From Burkholderia sp. 8Y (GTDB lineage Bacteria > Pseudomonadota > Gammaproteobacteria > Burkholderiales > Burkholderiaceae): DNA of 64,000 nt. The stretch is taken from contig NZ_LR733519.1 in NCBI RefSeq assembly GCF_902506145.1, positions 1,143,777-1,207,776 on the forward strand. The letters are read 5' to 3'. Below, piece by piece: positions 35,039-43,244 of this stretch. Under the pieces are notes generated by a model. The model was not told the origin of the DNA. It saw nothing but the letters and a program-made list of their open reading frames with translations, and made no database searches. Numbering within the stretch: position 1 is the first letter of the stretch; every line of letters begins with the position of its first letter. The translations under genes were made by a program, and so were the position numbers.

Positions 35039-35620
35039 GTGACGAAACACGAACCAGCCAAAGTCGAGACAGGTGCGGCCAGATTCATCCCGCGCAGGCA
35101 GGCAAGCAGTGAAGAGCGCATCGCGCATCTGATCAAGGACGCATACCGGGGACTCTCGAAGGCGCTGCAGATGCGGCTCAAGGCCCACGACGTGATGTAC
35201 GGGCACTGGACTTTCCTGCGCATCCTCTGGCAGACCGACGGCATGACGCAGCGGCAGTTGAGCGAGCAGGCCGGCGTGATGGAACCCACCACGTTTTCGG
35301 CGCTGCAGTCGATGGAGAAGCTCGGCTACGTCACGCGTCAGAAAATGCCGGACAACCGCAAGCAGGTCCGCATCTTTCTGACGCCGAAGGGCGCCGCGCT
35401 GCGCAGCGTGCTCGTGCCCGCCGCAGAGGAAGTCAACGAGATCGCGCTGGCGGGCATCCCCTCGAAGGAGGTGGCGATCGCGCACAAGACGCTGCTCTCC
35501 ATCATCGACAACCTCGCGCGCGCAGAAGGCATCGAGTTCGACCCGAAACCGCGCGACGAGGACGCCGCAACGGTCAAACGCGTGCGCAAGACGCCCACGA
35601 AGACGCCCGCGCAAACCTAG
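35039..35620 (+). CDS. MarR-family regulator (cluster B)
   Basis: A regulator of about 193 residues, paralogue of the protein at 20465. They align through the N-terminal arm and the DNA-binding region (KALQMRLKAHDVMYGHWTF, then TQRQLSEQAGVMEPTTFSAL), and both have long C-terminal tails, here Lys/Thr-rich. GTG 35039 is preferred: AGGGG lies five bases before it, and the resulting MTKHEP start matches MTRKKT in the paralogue. Upstream in-frame codons at 34949 and 34961 are alternatives. A DHA2 efflux gene follows 13 bp later. Confidence 0.86.
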   Translation: MTKHEPAKVETGAARFIPRRQASSEERIAHLIKDAYRGLSKALQMRLKAHDVMYGHWTFLRILWQTDGMTQRQLSEQAGVMEPTTFSALQSMEKLGYVTRQKMPDNRKQVRIFLTPKGAALRSVLVPAAEEVNEIALAGIPSKEVAIAHKTLLSIIDNLARAEGIEFDPKPRDEDAATVKRVRKTPTKTPAQT

Positions 35621-35633
35621 CACGCGACCCACC

Positions 35634-37001
35634 ATGCACCAGACAGCGGCCACGCAGGACGGACTGACCGGCAAGCGGCTCTACCTCGGCGTGCTCGCGC
35701 TGGCGCTTGCCACGGGGCTCGGCGTGCTCGACGGCGCGGTCGCGAACGTCGCGCTGCCGACCATCGCGGGCATGCTTCGCACCACGCCGTCGAACTCGGT
35801 GTGGATCATCAACGCGTATCAGCTTTCGCTTGCCATGGCGCTGCTGCCGCTCTCGGCGCTCGGCGACCGCGTGGGCTACCGGCGCGTGTACCTGAGCGGT
35901 CTCGCGCTCTTCACCTTCGCCTCGCTTTTGTGCGCGCTGTCGCATTCGCTCGATGGCCTCATCGTAGCGCGGGCGCTGCAAGGATTCGGGGCGGCGGGAA
36001 TCGTCAGCGTCAACACGGCGCTCGTGAAGACGTTGTATCCCTCGCATCTGCTGGGCAGAGGCGTGAGCATCAATGCGTCGGTCATCGCGGTGGCGACGGC
36101 GGCGGGGCCGTCCATCGCGGCCGTGATTCTGTCTGTCGCCGCGTGGCCGTGGCTCTTCGCCATCAACGTGCCGGTCGGACTCGCGGCGTGGCTCGTCAGC
36201 TTTTCGGCGCTGCCTCGCAGGCGGAGCGGAAAATCGAACGCTTCCTACGACTATGTGAGCGCGTTGCTCAACATGGCGACGCTCGGCCTGCTCGTCTTCT
36301 CCGTCGAACGGATGGGTCACGACGGCATCAGCGCGCCGATCGGCATGCAACTGCTCGTGGCCGCGATTTGCGCGGTGCTTCTCGTGCGCCGGGAGCGGCA
36401 TCGGCCCAATCCAATGCTGCCGGTCGATCTGTTGCTCAAGCCCGCGTTCCTGCTGGCTATCCTCACTTCAATCTGCTCGTTCGCGGCGCAGATGCTCGCG
36501 TTCGTGTCGCTGCCGTTCCTTCTGCAGGACACGCTCGGCCACAGCACGTTGGAAACCGCCACGTTCATCACGCCGTGGCCGCTCGCCGTGGTCTGCACCG
36601 CACCGCTCGCCGGCGTGCTTTCCGACCGATACCGCGCCGCGACGCTCGGCGGCGCCGGGCTTGCCACGCTGGCGCTCGGGCTGGCGCTGCTCGCGCTGCT
36701 GCCGCACCATCCGGAGCCGCTCGACATCGGCTGGCGCACGGCCGTTTGCGGCGTCGGCTTCGGGCTTTTTCAAACGCCCAACAATCGCGCGATTCTCGCC
36801 GCCGCGCCGCCGGGCCGCACCGGGAACGCGAGCGGCATGATCGGCACGGCGCGCCTACTCGGACAGACGCTCGGCGCCGTGCTCGCCGCGCTCGTGTTCG
36901 CGGCGATTCCGGCTCACGCGGGCGCGGTCGCGTTGTTCGCGGCTGCGGGCTTCTCCGCCGTCGCCGCGTTCTTCAGCCTCTCGCGCGCGCTGGTGCAGTG
37001 A
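35634..37001 (+). CDS. MFS exporter, DHA2 family (EmrB/SmvA-like)
   Basis: A 455-residue efflux carrier with about 14 predicted helices. Motif C-like ALATGLGVLDGAVANVALPT in helix 1 and ALGDRVGYRRVY in loop 2-3 mark the DHA2 drug:H+ antiporters. It starts 13 bp after marR and is probably co-transcribed, so the MarR ligand may also induce export, for example of a toxic aromatic acid. The substrate is not readable. Confidence 0.86.
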   Translation: MHQTAATQDGLTGKRLYLGVLALALATGLGVLDGAVANVALPTIAGMLRTTPSNSVWIINAYQLSLAMALLPLSALGDRVGYRRVYLSGLALFTFASLLCALSHSLDGLIVARALQGFGAAGIVSVNTALVKTLYPSHLLGRGVSINASVIAVATAAGPSIAAVILSVAAWPWLFAINVPVGLAAWLVSFSALPRRRSGKSNASYDYVSALLNMATLGLLVFSVERMGHDGISAPIGMQLLVAAICAVLLVRRERHRPNPMLPVDLLLKPAFLLAILTSICSFAAQMLAFVSLPFLLQDTLGHSTLETATFITPWPLAVVCTAPLAGVLSDRYRAATLGGAGLATLALGLALLALLPHHPEPLDIGWRTAVCGVGFGLFQTPNNRAILAAAPPGRTGNASGMIGTARLLGQTLGAVLAALVFAAIPAHAGAVALFAAAGFSAVAAFFSLSRALVQ

Positions 37002-37029
37002 TCGGCTAGAAGCGCAATCGCCGGTGTCG

Positions 37030-38331
37030 TCAGCCAACCGCGCCATTCGTGACGGACGGCGCCGTCTCGAACTTCGCGCGCGGACGCAGCAGGAACGCCT
37101 GCGTGCGCTGCTCCATCACATGCGCGACCCAGCCGGCCGTGCGGCTCACGATCCAGATCGCGGTCGCGGAGCCGTCGGGCAGGCCGAGCGCGCGCGCGAG
37201 CGTCACGAGACCGATGGCGACTCCCGCGTGCGCGTCCAGTTCCCGCCGCGTCCGGTTCAGAAACGCGATGGACAGGCGCGTGCGCTCGCGCTCGGCCGGC
37301 TTGCAATCGGGATGCTCCGCGATGCTCGCGGCGGCCTGCAGCATCAGATCGGCGCGGGGATCGCCGCCCGGATACAGCGGGTGGTTGTATCCGAACAGGC
37401 TTGCTCCGTACTCGCGCACGCGCCCGATGCGCGAATCGAGTTCGGAAAACGGCTCGCACAAGAGCAGCGTCTCGACCTTCTCGGTGCCGGTGCCGGTGGA
37501 AAATCCGATATGCGAGCCGATGGCCGCCGCCACGCAACTGTAGAGATCCGCATTGGTCGATGCGGCCACGCGCGCCGAGAACGTCGCGGGCGCCAGTTCG
37601 TTGTCGGCCAGCACGATGAGCGCGGTGGTGAGCGCGCGCTGCGTCTCGGGCGTCACCGTGGCCCCGGCCGCCCGCAGAATCTGACTCGCGATGCTCTCCG
37701 ATCCCATGCGCGGACAAAACGCGCGCGCCGGACCCAGAAATCCGATGCAACCCGCCATGCTCTGCAGCATCAGGCGCGCGGCTTCGACGGCGCCGCCGTC
37801 GGCGATCTCTCTCGTGCCCCGCTGCTGCATCGCGAGCGCGAAAGGCACCATTCCCAGCAACGCGCCGATATCGCTGCTCGCCACCCCGCCCTCGTAACCC
37901 GACAGGAAGCGCAGCACGTCGGGCGGCGTGTCGAGTGGCGCCCAGACCGCGAGACCGTTCTGCCAGATGCCCGTCGTCAGCAGATGAACGACGGATTCGA
38001 ACGCGGCGCCCGCGCTCGCCAGATCGACAGCGAGGCGGTTGCGGTAGCGCGGCCCGTGCGGCGTGATCTGAGTGATGGCCGTATGCAGCACCGGGTCGCC
38101 GAGGCGCAGCGTCGATTCGACGACCGCGCCGGCCGGTGCCCGCCCGCGCTTGCGCGCGGCAAGCCGCTCGATGTCGCGCCGCAGATACAGGCGCTTGCGG
38201 CCGTCCTCATGCGGCGTGGCACGCACGAGCCCACGGCTGACGTACGAATAGAGCGTCGCCGCCTTGATGTTGAGTTGCGCGAGCGCCTCCTCGCAGGTCA
38301 CCACGTCGTTCCAGTTGCGTTGGTTTGTCAT
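37030..38331 (-). CDS. Citrate-synthase-like protein fused to an N-terminal helix-turn-helix
   Basis: A 433-residue two-domain protein. Residues about 9-60 form a MerR/excisionase-type DNA-binding domain (ATLYSYVSRGLVR, then RKRLYLRRDIERL); residues about 80-430 align with citrate/methylcitrate synthases. The second catalytic His (about 317, GYNHPLYPGGDPRA) and the Asp (about 366, ELDAHAG) are kept, but the first catalytic His of the GPLHGG motif aligns with Thr (about 279, GFSTGTGT). It may be an acyl-CoA-sensing regulator or an enzyme with altered chemistry. It is divergent from an AAHS carrier and an aldolase, over a near-palindrome at 38371. ATG 38331 has GGAAAG upstream. Confidence 0.8.
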   Translation of the reverse strand: MTNQRNWNDVVTCEEALAQLNIKAATLYSYVSRGLVRATPHEDGRKRLYLRRDIERLAARKRGRAPAGAVVESTLRLGDPVLHTAITQITPHGPRYRNRLAVDLASAGAAFESVVHLLTTGIWQNGLAVWAPLDTPPDVLRFLSGYEGGVASSDIGALLGMVPFALAMQQRGTREIADGGAVEAARLMLQSMAGCIGFLGPARAFCPRMGSESIASQILRAAGATVTPETQRALTTALIVLADNELAPATFSARVAASTNADLYSCVAAAIGSHIGFSTGTGTEKVETLLLCEPFSELDSRIGRVREYGASLFGYNHPLYPGGDPRADLMLQAAASIAEHPDCKPAERERTRLSIAFLNRTRRELDAHAGVAIGLVTLARALGLPDGSATAIWIVSRTAGWVAHVMEQRTQAFLLRPRAKFETAPSVTNGAVG

Positions 38332-38370
38332 GTTCTTTCCGGCAGCGTCGAAATCAAACACCGCGATACA

Positions 38371-38387
38371 TTGATTTTAAAACTCAA
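38371..38387. promoter_or_regulatory. Near-palindrome in the divergent promoter region
   Basis: TTGATTTTAAAACTCAA has TTGA/TCAA ends around a TTTTAAAA core, in an AT-rich patch with further TTGATT repeats to the right. It lies 40 bp before the HTH-citrate-synthase-like gene and about 110 bp before the AAHS carrier. It is a candidate site for that HTH protein; the link is inferred. Confidence 0.45.
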
Positions 38388-38496
38388 TATTGATTGATAT
38401 ATAGGCTACCAGTAGAGTGGACTCGCAGAAAAACATAAAGGCGTGCTCCACCGCATCGGCGGAAGCGGCAGCCAAACATCCATCTGGAGACACTGC

Positions 38497-39858
38497 ATGA
38501 CCCAGGAGACAATCTCTTCGGCGGGAAAGCGGCTCGACGTGCGCGACACGCTGCACGCTGCGCCGCTCGGCGCGTTCCATTTCCGCCTCGCGATCCTGCT
38601 CGCGCTCATCCTCTGGTACGACGGCTACGATCTCTATAACGCGTCGTATATCGTGTCCGCCGTCACGCCCGCGTGGCATCTGTCGCCAAGCCAGATCGGC
38701 CTGTTGCTCTCGTGCGGACTCGCCGGCTTCGCCATCGGCTCGGCGGTTTCCGGACTTTTCGGCGACAGGCTCGGACGGCGCAAGGTGATCCTGCCCGGCG
38801 TGTGGCTGTCGAGCGCGATGAGTCTGGCCATCGCGCTTTTTGCCCACGATCTTTCGTCGTTCGTCGTACTACGCTTCATCATGGGACTCGCGCTCGGCCT
38901 GCTGATGCCGATGGCCGTCACTTACCTCAACGAGATCGCGCCCAAACGCGGCAACAACGTGTTCACTATCGGCTTCTTCTCGCTCGGCTGGATCGGCGGC
39001 GCCACCAGCTCCGGCTTCATCGCGGCGTGGTTGATGCCGCGCTTCGGCTGGCAGAGCCTTTATTTCACGGGCGCGCTGGCGATGCTCCTCGCCGTTGCAC
39101 TGCACTTCGTGCTGCCGGAATCCGTGGCCTTTCTCAGCAGCCGCCATCGCCTCGACGCGGTGCGCGCGCAATTGGCCCGCTTCTGGCCCGCGCGCGCGGA
39201 AGAATTCCGCACGGCCGACCTGGTCGCGCCCGCGCCGACCGTGAAAGCCGGTTCGCTCGCCGCGCTCTTCGCCGCGCGATACCGCCGCAAGACGCTCTGT
39301 TTCTGGGCGATGGGCGCGCTCTCGCTGTTCTCGTCATATGGACTGTCGGGATGGCTGCCGACCATTCTGCTCAGGCGCGGCGAGAACTTGTCCATCAGTT
39401 TTGCGTACGGTTCGCTGCTCGTCTTCGCGTCCGCGTTCGGAAGCCTGCTCTCGGGCTTCGTCGCCGACCGCATCGGCAACCGGCGCCTTGCCATGTCGAT
39501 CGCGTGGCTGCTCGGCGCAAGCGCCATCGCCCTGCTTGCGCTCGTCACGAGCGGCTCGATCTTCTGGATCATCGTGGTGGCGGGCATGTTCGTGATCGGC
39601 ACGCAGACGGTCCTCAACAACCTCGTGGCCGTGAGCTATCCGACCGAGATTCGCAGCACGGCGGTCGGCGTTTTTTTCGGCATCGCGCGCTTCGGCGCCA
39701 TGTGCGGGCCGGCGATCTCGGGACTGCTGCAACAGGCGACAGGCGGCCCGGGGGCGATGTTCTTCGTGCTGGCCGCCGCGCTCGTCACGGCGGCGGCGCT
39801 CGTCTTCCTCGTGGAGCGGCCAGAAGGCATGGCCCAGTCCGCTGCGTTCGGACATTGA
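38497..39858 (+). CDS. MFS transporter, AAHS family
   Basis: A 453-residue, 12-helix aromatic-acid:proton symporter. ILWYDGYDLYNASYIVSAV is the AAHS helix 1 with the conserved DGYD, and SGLFGDRLGRRK is the loop 2-3 motif. TGGAGAC precedes the ATG. The neighbours, a divergent HTH-citrate-synthase-like protein and a class II aldolase downstream (90-bp gap), suggest a three-gene unit for one carboxylate. The substrate is unknown. Confidence 0.87.
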   Translation: MTQETISSAGKRLDVRDTLHAAPLGAFHFRLAILLALILWYDGYDLYNASYIVSAVTPAWHLSPSQIGLLLSCGLAGFAIGSAVSGLFGDRLGRRKVILPGVWLSSAMSLAIALFAHDLSSFVVLRFIMGLALGLLMPMAVTYLNEIAPKRGNNVFTIGFFSLGWIGGATSSGFIAAWLMPRFGWQSLYFTGALAMLLAVALHFVLPESVAFLSSRHRLDAVRAQLARFWPARAEEFRTADLVAPAPTVKAGSLAALFAARYRRKTLCFWAMGALSLFSSYGLSGWLPTILLRRGENLSISFAYGSLLVFASAFGSLLSGFVADRIGNRRLAMSIAWLLGASAIALLALVTSGSIFWIIVVAGMFVIGTQTVLNNLVAVSYPTEIRSTAVGVFFGIARFGAMCGPAISGLLQQATGGPGAMFFVLAAALVTAAALVFLVERPEGMAQSAAFGH

Positions 39859-39948
39859 CGGTACCGAGAACGACGGCCCGCCCGCCGTCTGACTCTCGCT
39901 GGCCGAAACGCGCCTCTGATTTTCATCCTTTATGCAACGATAAAGACC

Positions 39949-40710
39949 ATGACACACGACACCCCCTACACCCCCGCTGCGACCACTCACGGCGCGCAAG
40001 ACGTGCCGCTCCTCTTCGAGGACCTCGCGGTGGCCAATCACATTCTGGCGCAGCATGAAGTGCTCGACGGCTTCGGTCACGTCAGCGTGCGCGATCCGCG
40101 AAATCCGGAGCATTTCCTGATTGCGCAGTCGATGGCGCCGGAACTGGTGCAGCCGCAAGACATCCTGACACTCGACTTCGACTGTCAGCCGGTCGACGGC
40201 GACACGCGCAAGCGTTATCTCGAGACGTGGATTCACGCGGAAATCTATCGCGCGCGGCCTGATGTGCAATCGATCGTGCATAGCCATTCGCCGTCGGTGA
40301 TCCCGTTCGCGGCATCTTCGGTGCGGCTGCGACCGCTGTATCACATGGCCGGCTTCCTCTCGGCGGGCTCGCCGGTGTTCGACATCCGGCACTGCTTCGG
40401 CTGCACCGACATGCTGGTGCGCAACGGCGCGCAAGGCAAGGCGCTGGCGGACACGCTCGGCGATTCCGACGTCGCGCTCATGCGCGGACACGGCTTCGTG
40501 GCGACGGGGCCGTCGCTGCCCACTGCCGTCTATCGCGCGATCTACACGGAGCTGAACGCCGCCATGCAGCAACAGGCCATCGCGCTCGGCGGCGAGCTGA
40601 CCTATCTCGACGACGGCGAAGGCAAGGCCGCCGACGACATGCTCCTCGGCGTAATGGAGCGCCCCTGGACGCTCTGGAAGCGGCAGGCTGAAGGACGGCG
40701 GCAAGACTGA
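39949..40710 (+). CDS. Class II aldolase/adducin-family protein
   Basis: A 253-residue zinc-type lyase or decarboxylase. HSHS (about residue 113) supplies two metal His residues and RGHG (about 182) a third. It is only distantly related to the family member at 26529. Relatives in aromatic clusters decarboxylate dihydroxyphthalates or cleave hydroxy diacids. It follows the AAHS carrier on the same strand and is probably co-transcribed with it. The ribosome site is weak (AAAGA). Confidence 0.83.
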   Translation: MTHDTPYTPAATTHGAQDVPLLFEDLAVANHILAQHEVLDGFGHVSVRDPRNPEHFLIAQSMAPELVQPQDILTLDFDCQPVDGDTRKRYLETWIHAEIYRARPDVQSIVHSHSPSVIPFAASSVRLRPLYHMAGFLSAGSPVFDIRHCFGCTDMLVRNGAQGKALADTLGDSDVALMRGHGFVATGPSLPTAVYRAIYTELNAAMQQQAIALGGELTYLDDGEGKAADDMLLGVMERPWTLWKRQAEGRRQD

Positions 40711-40744
40711 TCATCGAGGGCGATCCATAGAAGGTCCGCTCAGC

Positions 40745-40906
40745 CGTACGGCCGGAAGCGGTCTCAGGAGCAAGGTGCGCAGTAAGATCGGCATGGTGTT
40801 TCAGAGCTTCAATCTCTTCCCGCATATGACGGCCCTGCAGAACACTATAGAGGCGCCGATCAGCGTACTGGGCCTCGTTGCCGCGCAGCCTTCGCCGCGA
40901 ACTTAA
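40745..40906 (+). pseudogene. Fragment of a polar amino-acid ABC transporter ATPase (GlnQ type)
   Basis: About 53 codons that include [20 protein letters not shown] and end in TAA at 40904. This is the Q-loop region between Walker A and the signature motif of GlnQ/HisP-like ATPases. Both Walker motifs and the rest of the gene are absent, so it is an internal fragment left by deletion or rearrangement. Confidence 0.7.
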
Positions 40907-41314
40907 GCAGCCCACGAAAAAGTGATAGTACTATTTAATTCAAGTATTGGGGCTCGCTGGCGCCATCCGCAACACGCTGAGCAACCCGATTCCGGTGAAG
41001 CCCGTCTCGCCAGCTGGGGTGCGGCAGGCACGGAAGCAAGACGTACCGACGCTGGACCAAGGGACCATTTGCACGGGAGCATGGCGCAGGCAGAATCGTT
41101 GGGCATGCTGGCGCTTGGCGTTGAAAACGAGACGCTCGGAAAATGGGCCGCGGCCGCGTGAACCGTACCTGATTTGCCCGCAATGCGGCGCTATCGGCTG
41201 ACCTAGTGCGCGAGCACGAGCAACTTGCGTACAGCGATTTCAAGGAGATTTTTCCTACAACCAGTCAACGTCCAGTATGCGACGGACAGCAACATGCATT
41301 TCTGGGCGCTTATG
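40907..41314. other. Non-coding or decayed stretch
   Basis: Only short overlapping frames without ribosome sites or family signatures are present. It lies between the ABC ATPase fragment and the nitroreductase and is probably leftover DNA from the same rearrangement. Confidence 0.4.
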
Positions 41315-41914
41315 CTAGATTTCACCTTCGTTGGTCCATTTGCCGAAATGCGCAATCTCACCGAGCGGACGTCTTTGTCGGGGCGCGCGTTCCCGTTCCC
41401 CCAAGTCCACTGGTAAGTCGCCTGGGTCCCCATGATGCGCCACGGAAATCATAGCCAGCGGCACATACCGCTTGTCGATACCGAACCCGGCAAGCAGGGC
41501 TGGCGCGTCAAATCCGCTCATCGAATGCGCGGCGAGACCGCGGGCATGCGCTTCCAGTAGCAACGCCAGCGCCGATGCACCTGCATCGTAGTGCGCGGTA
41601 CGATTGACATCGCCTTTGAAGTTCAGCGTATCGGCGAGCACGACAATAAGCACCTGAGCATTCTTGTTCCACGACTGGTTAAACGGCACTAGGGTACGGA
41701 ATCCACGATCGAAGGCGACGGCATTCGTGCCCTTCTCCAATATCAAAAACCGCCAGGGTTGGCCATTGAAGGCCGAAGGAGCCCAGCGCGCTGCTTGGAC
41801 CAAGGCACGCACATCGTCAGGCGAGACGGGGCGATCCGCATAAGCGCGCGGACTCCAACGGCCGGCGATCAAGGGGTGAATGTGGATATCGGTCGGCGCA
41901 AATTTGTCTGCCAT
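41315..41914 (-). CDS. Nitroreductase-family FMN oxidoreductase
   Basis: A 199-residue flavoprotein. GRWSPRAYADRPVSPDDVRA and ARWAPSAFNGQPWRFLI are the two N-terminal FMN-contacting segments of the nitroreductase fold. Members reduce nitro groups, quinones or flavins with NAD(P)H. ATG 41914 is preferred over the longer frame because it matches the family N-terminus. It lies 79 bp after the ProV-like gene on the same strand. The physiological substrate is not evident. Confidence 0.85.
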   Translation of the reverse strand: MADKFAPTDIHIHPLIAGRWSPRAYADRPVSPDDVRALVQAARWAPSAFNGQPWRFLILEKGTNAVAFDRGFRTLVPFNQSWNKNAQVLIVVLADTLNFKGDVNRTAHYDAGASALALLLEAHARGLAAHSMSGFDAPALLAGFGIDKRYVPLAMISVAHHGDPGDLPVDLGERERAPRQRRPLGEIAHFGKWTNEGEI

Positions 41915-41993
41915 CGACTGCTGTCTCGTCGGGTTTGCATTTATCGCCGCATTGTTCAAAGGTGTCTCGCCAGCGTTGCAGGCGGTTTTGGCG

Positions 41994-42965
41994 CTAACCA
42001 AGCCGAGATCGCACTGCTGCGAGCAGGTTGTCCGCCGTGATCGTCCCGACGACTTGCTCGTCTGCTCTTACCGCCAACGGTGTCGAGGATCCTCTGAGCC
42101 GGTCGATCAACACGGCGAGTCGGTCCTGCGTCGATACCGAAGGCCACGATTCCACTCCTTTCTTGACGGACGGTTCCATCACGGTCTCTGCCGTCACAGC
42201 GTGCAAATGATTGATGCCTTCAAGGAACGAGCGAACGTATTCGTTGGCGGGGTCGTGGATGATCTGGAACGGCGACCCGATTTGTACGATTTTACCCTCG
42301 CACATGATCGCGATCCGGTCACCGATGCGAACCGCTTCCTCGAAATCATGCGTGATGAACACCGACGTCTTGCCCATGCGACGCGTCAGCTCCGCGAACT
42401 GGTCACCTTGTTCACGTCTCACAACGGGATCGAGCGCACTGAAGGGCTCGTCCATGAGCAGAATCTCCGGGCCCGATGCCAACGCCCGCGCAAGGCCTAC
42501 CCGCTGTTGCATTCCGCCCGATAGCTGGTCAGGGTAATGATCTTCCCATCCATCAAGTCGAACCGCACGCAACGCTGCACGCCCCGCGTCCAACTTATCG
42601 CGCTTGTCTTTCCCACGGCCGTGTAAGGCGAACGTCACGTTCTCGAGCACGGTGAAGTGCGGCCATAGCGCCATGTTCTGGAATACCATGCCGATTTGGC
42701 TCGCGCGCAGCGATCTCAGATCTCTTTCTGTCAGGGCCGAAATGTTCCGGCCGTTGATCCAGATCTGTCCCGCCGACGGCTCAATGAGCCGGTTGATATG
42801 GCGAAGCAGCGTGGATTTTCCGCAACCGGAAAGGGCCATCACACAAAGCGTCTCCCCTCGGCCGACTGAGAAGGTCACGCCCGCCACGCCGACGACACAT
42901 CCGTACCTTTCGCGGGCTTCGTCCTTCGTCAGTCTGACCTGCCTGAGTTCTTCGGACCGTTTCAA
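41994..42965 (-). CDS. Glycine betaine/proline ABC ATPase (ProV-like), N-terminally truncated
   Basis: A frame of about 323 residues with an ABC ATPase domain (signature LSGGMQQRVGLARAL, Walker B ILLMDEP) and C-terminal CBS-like residues (about 255-323), as in ProV/OpuAA. Known ProV proteins are about 400 residues and begin well before the conserved GCVVGV segment, which here lies near residue 22. The frame starts with TTG inside the stop of an IS3 transposase fragment, so the 5' part was lost. Walker A reads ALSGCGKST with Ala for the usual first Gly. No permease or binding-protein genes accompany it. It is probably non-functional. Confidence 0.7.
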   Translation of the reverse strand: MKRSEELRQVRLTKDEARERYGCVVGVAGVTFSVGRGETLCVMALSGCGKSTLLRHINRLIEPSAGQIWINGRNISALTERDLRSLRASQIGMVFQNMALWPHFTVLENVTFALHGRGKDKRDKLDAGRAALRAVRLDGWEDHYPDQLSGGMQQRVGLARALASGPEILLMDEPFSALDPVVRREQGDQFAELTRRMGKTSVFITHDFEEAVRIGDRIAIMCEGKIVQIGSPFQIIHDPANEYVRSFLEGINHLHAVTAETVMEPSVKKGVESWPSVSTQDRLAVLIDRLRGSSTPLAVRADEQVVGTITADNLLAAVRSRLG

Positions 42966-43088
42966 TCTTGGAGAACGGCCTCGATTGCTTCAGTTGAACA
43001 ATACCGCTGCTTGAACTCGTCGGGCGTCAGGTAGGCCAGGCTTGAATGCGGCCGGATGGCATTGTAGTGACGCCGCCACTGCTCGATC
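42962..43088 (-). mobile_element. IS3-family transposase fragment (OrfB C-terminus)
   Basis: About 42 codons of the integrase-type transposase end, with WRRHYNAIRPHSSLAYLTPD, the typical close of the DDE domain in IS3-family OrfB, and a stop at 42962-42964. The catalytic residues and both IS ends are missing. Its left end abuts the ProV-like frame and its right end the EamA fragment, so it marks a recombination junction. Confidence 0.8.
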
Positions 43089-43226
43089 ACCGCGGTGACG
43101 ATACTCGAGATCATGCTCGTCGGCGTCATGCTCGGCGAGGGCATGTCGCTACGCACGCTTGCCGGCGCGACGCTGTTGATCGCGAGCGTGCTGCTGCTCT
43201 ATGCGCCCGCTCCGGCCACCGCCTGA
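43089..43226 (+). pseudogene. C-terminal fragment of an EamA/DMT-family transporter
   Basis: About 45 codons that read ITAVTILEIMLVGVMLGEGM and then a hydrophobic last helix, ending in TGA at 43224. This is the end of a ten-helix drug/metabolite transporter. The rest is missing where the IS3 fragment begins near 43088. Confidence 0.65.
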
Positions 43227-43244
43227 GCCGCCGAGGTCACGCGT

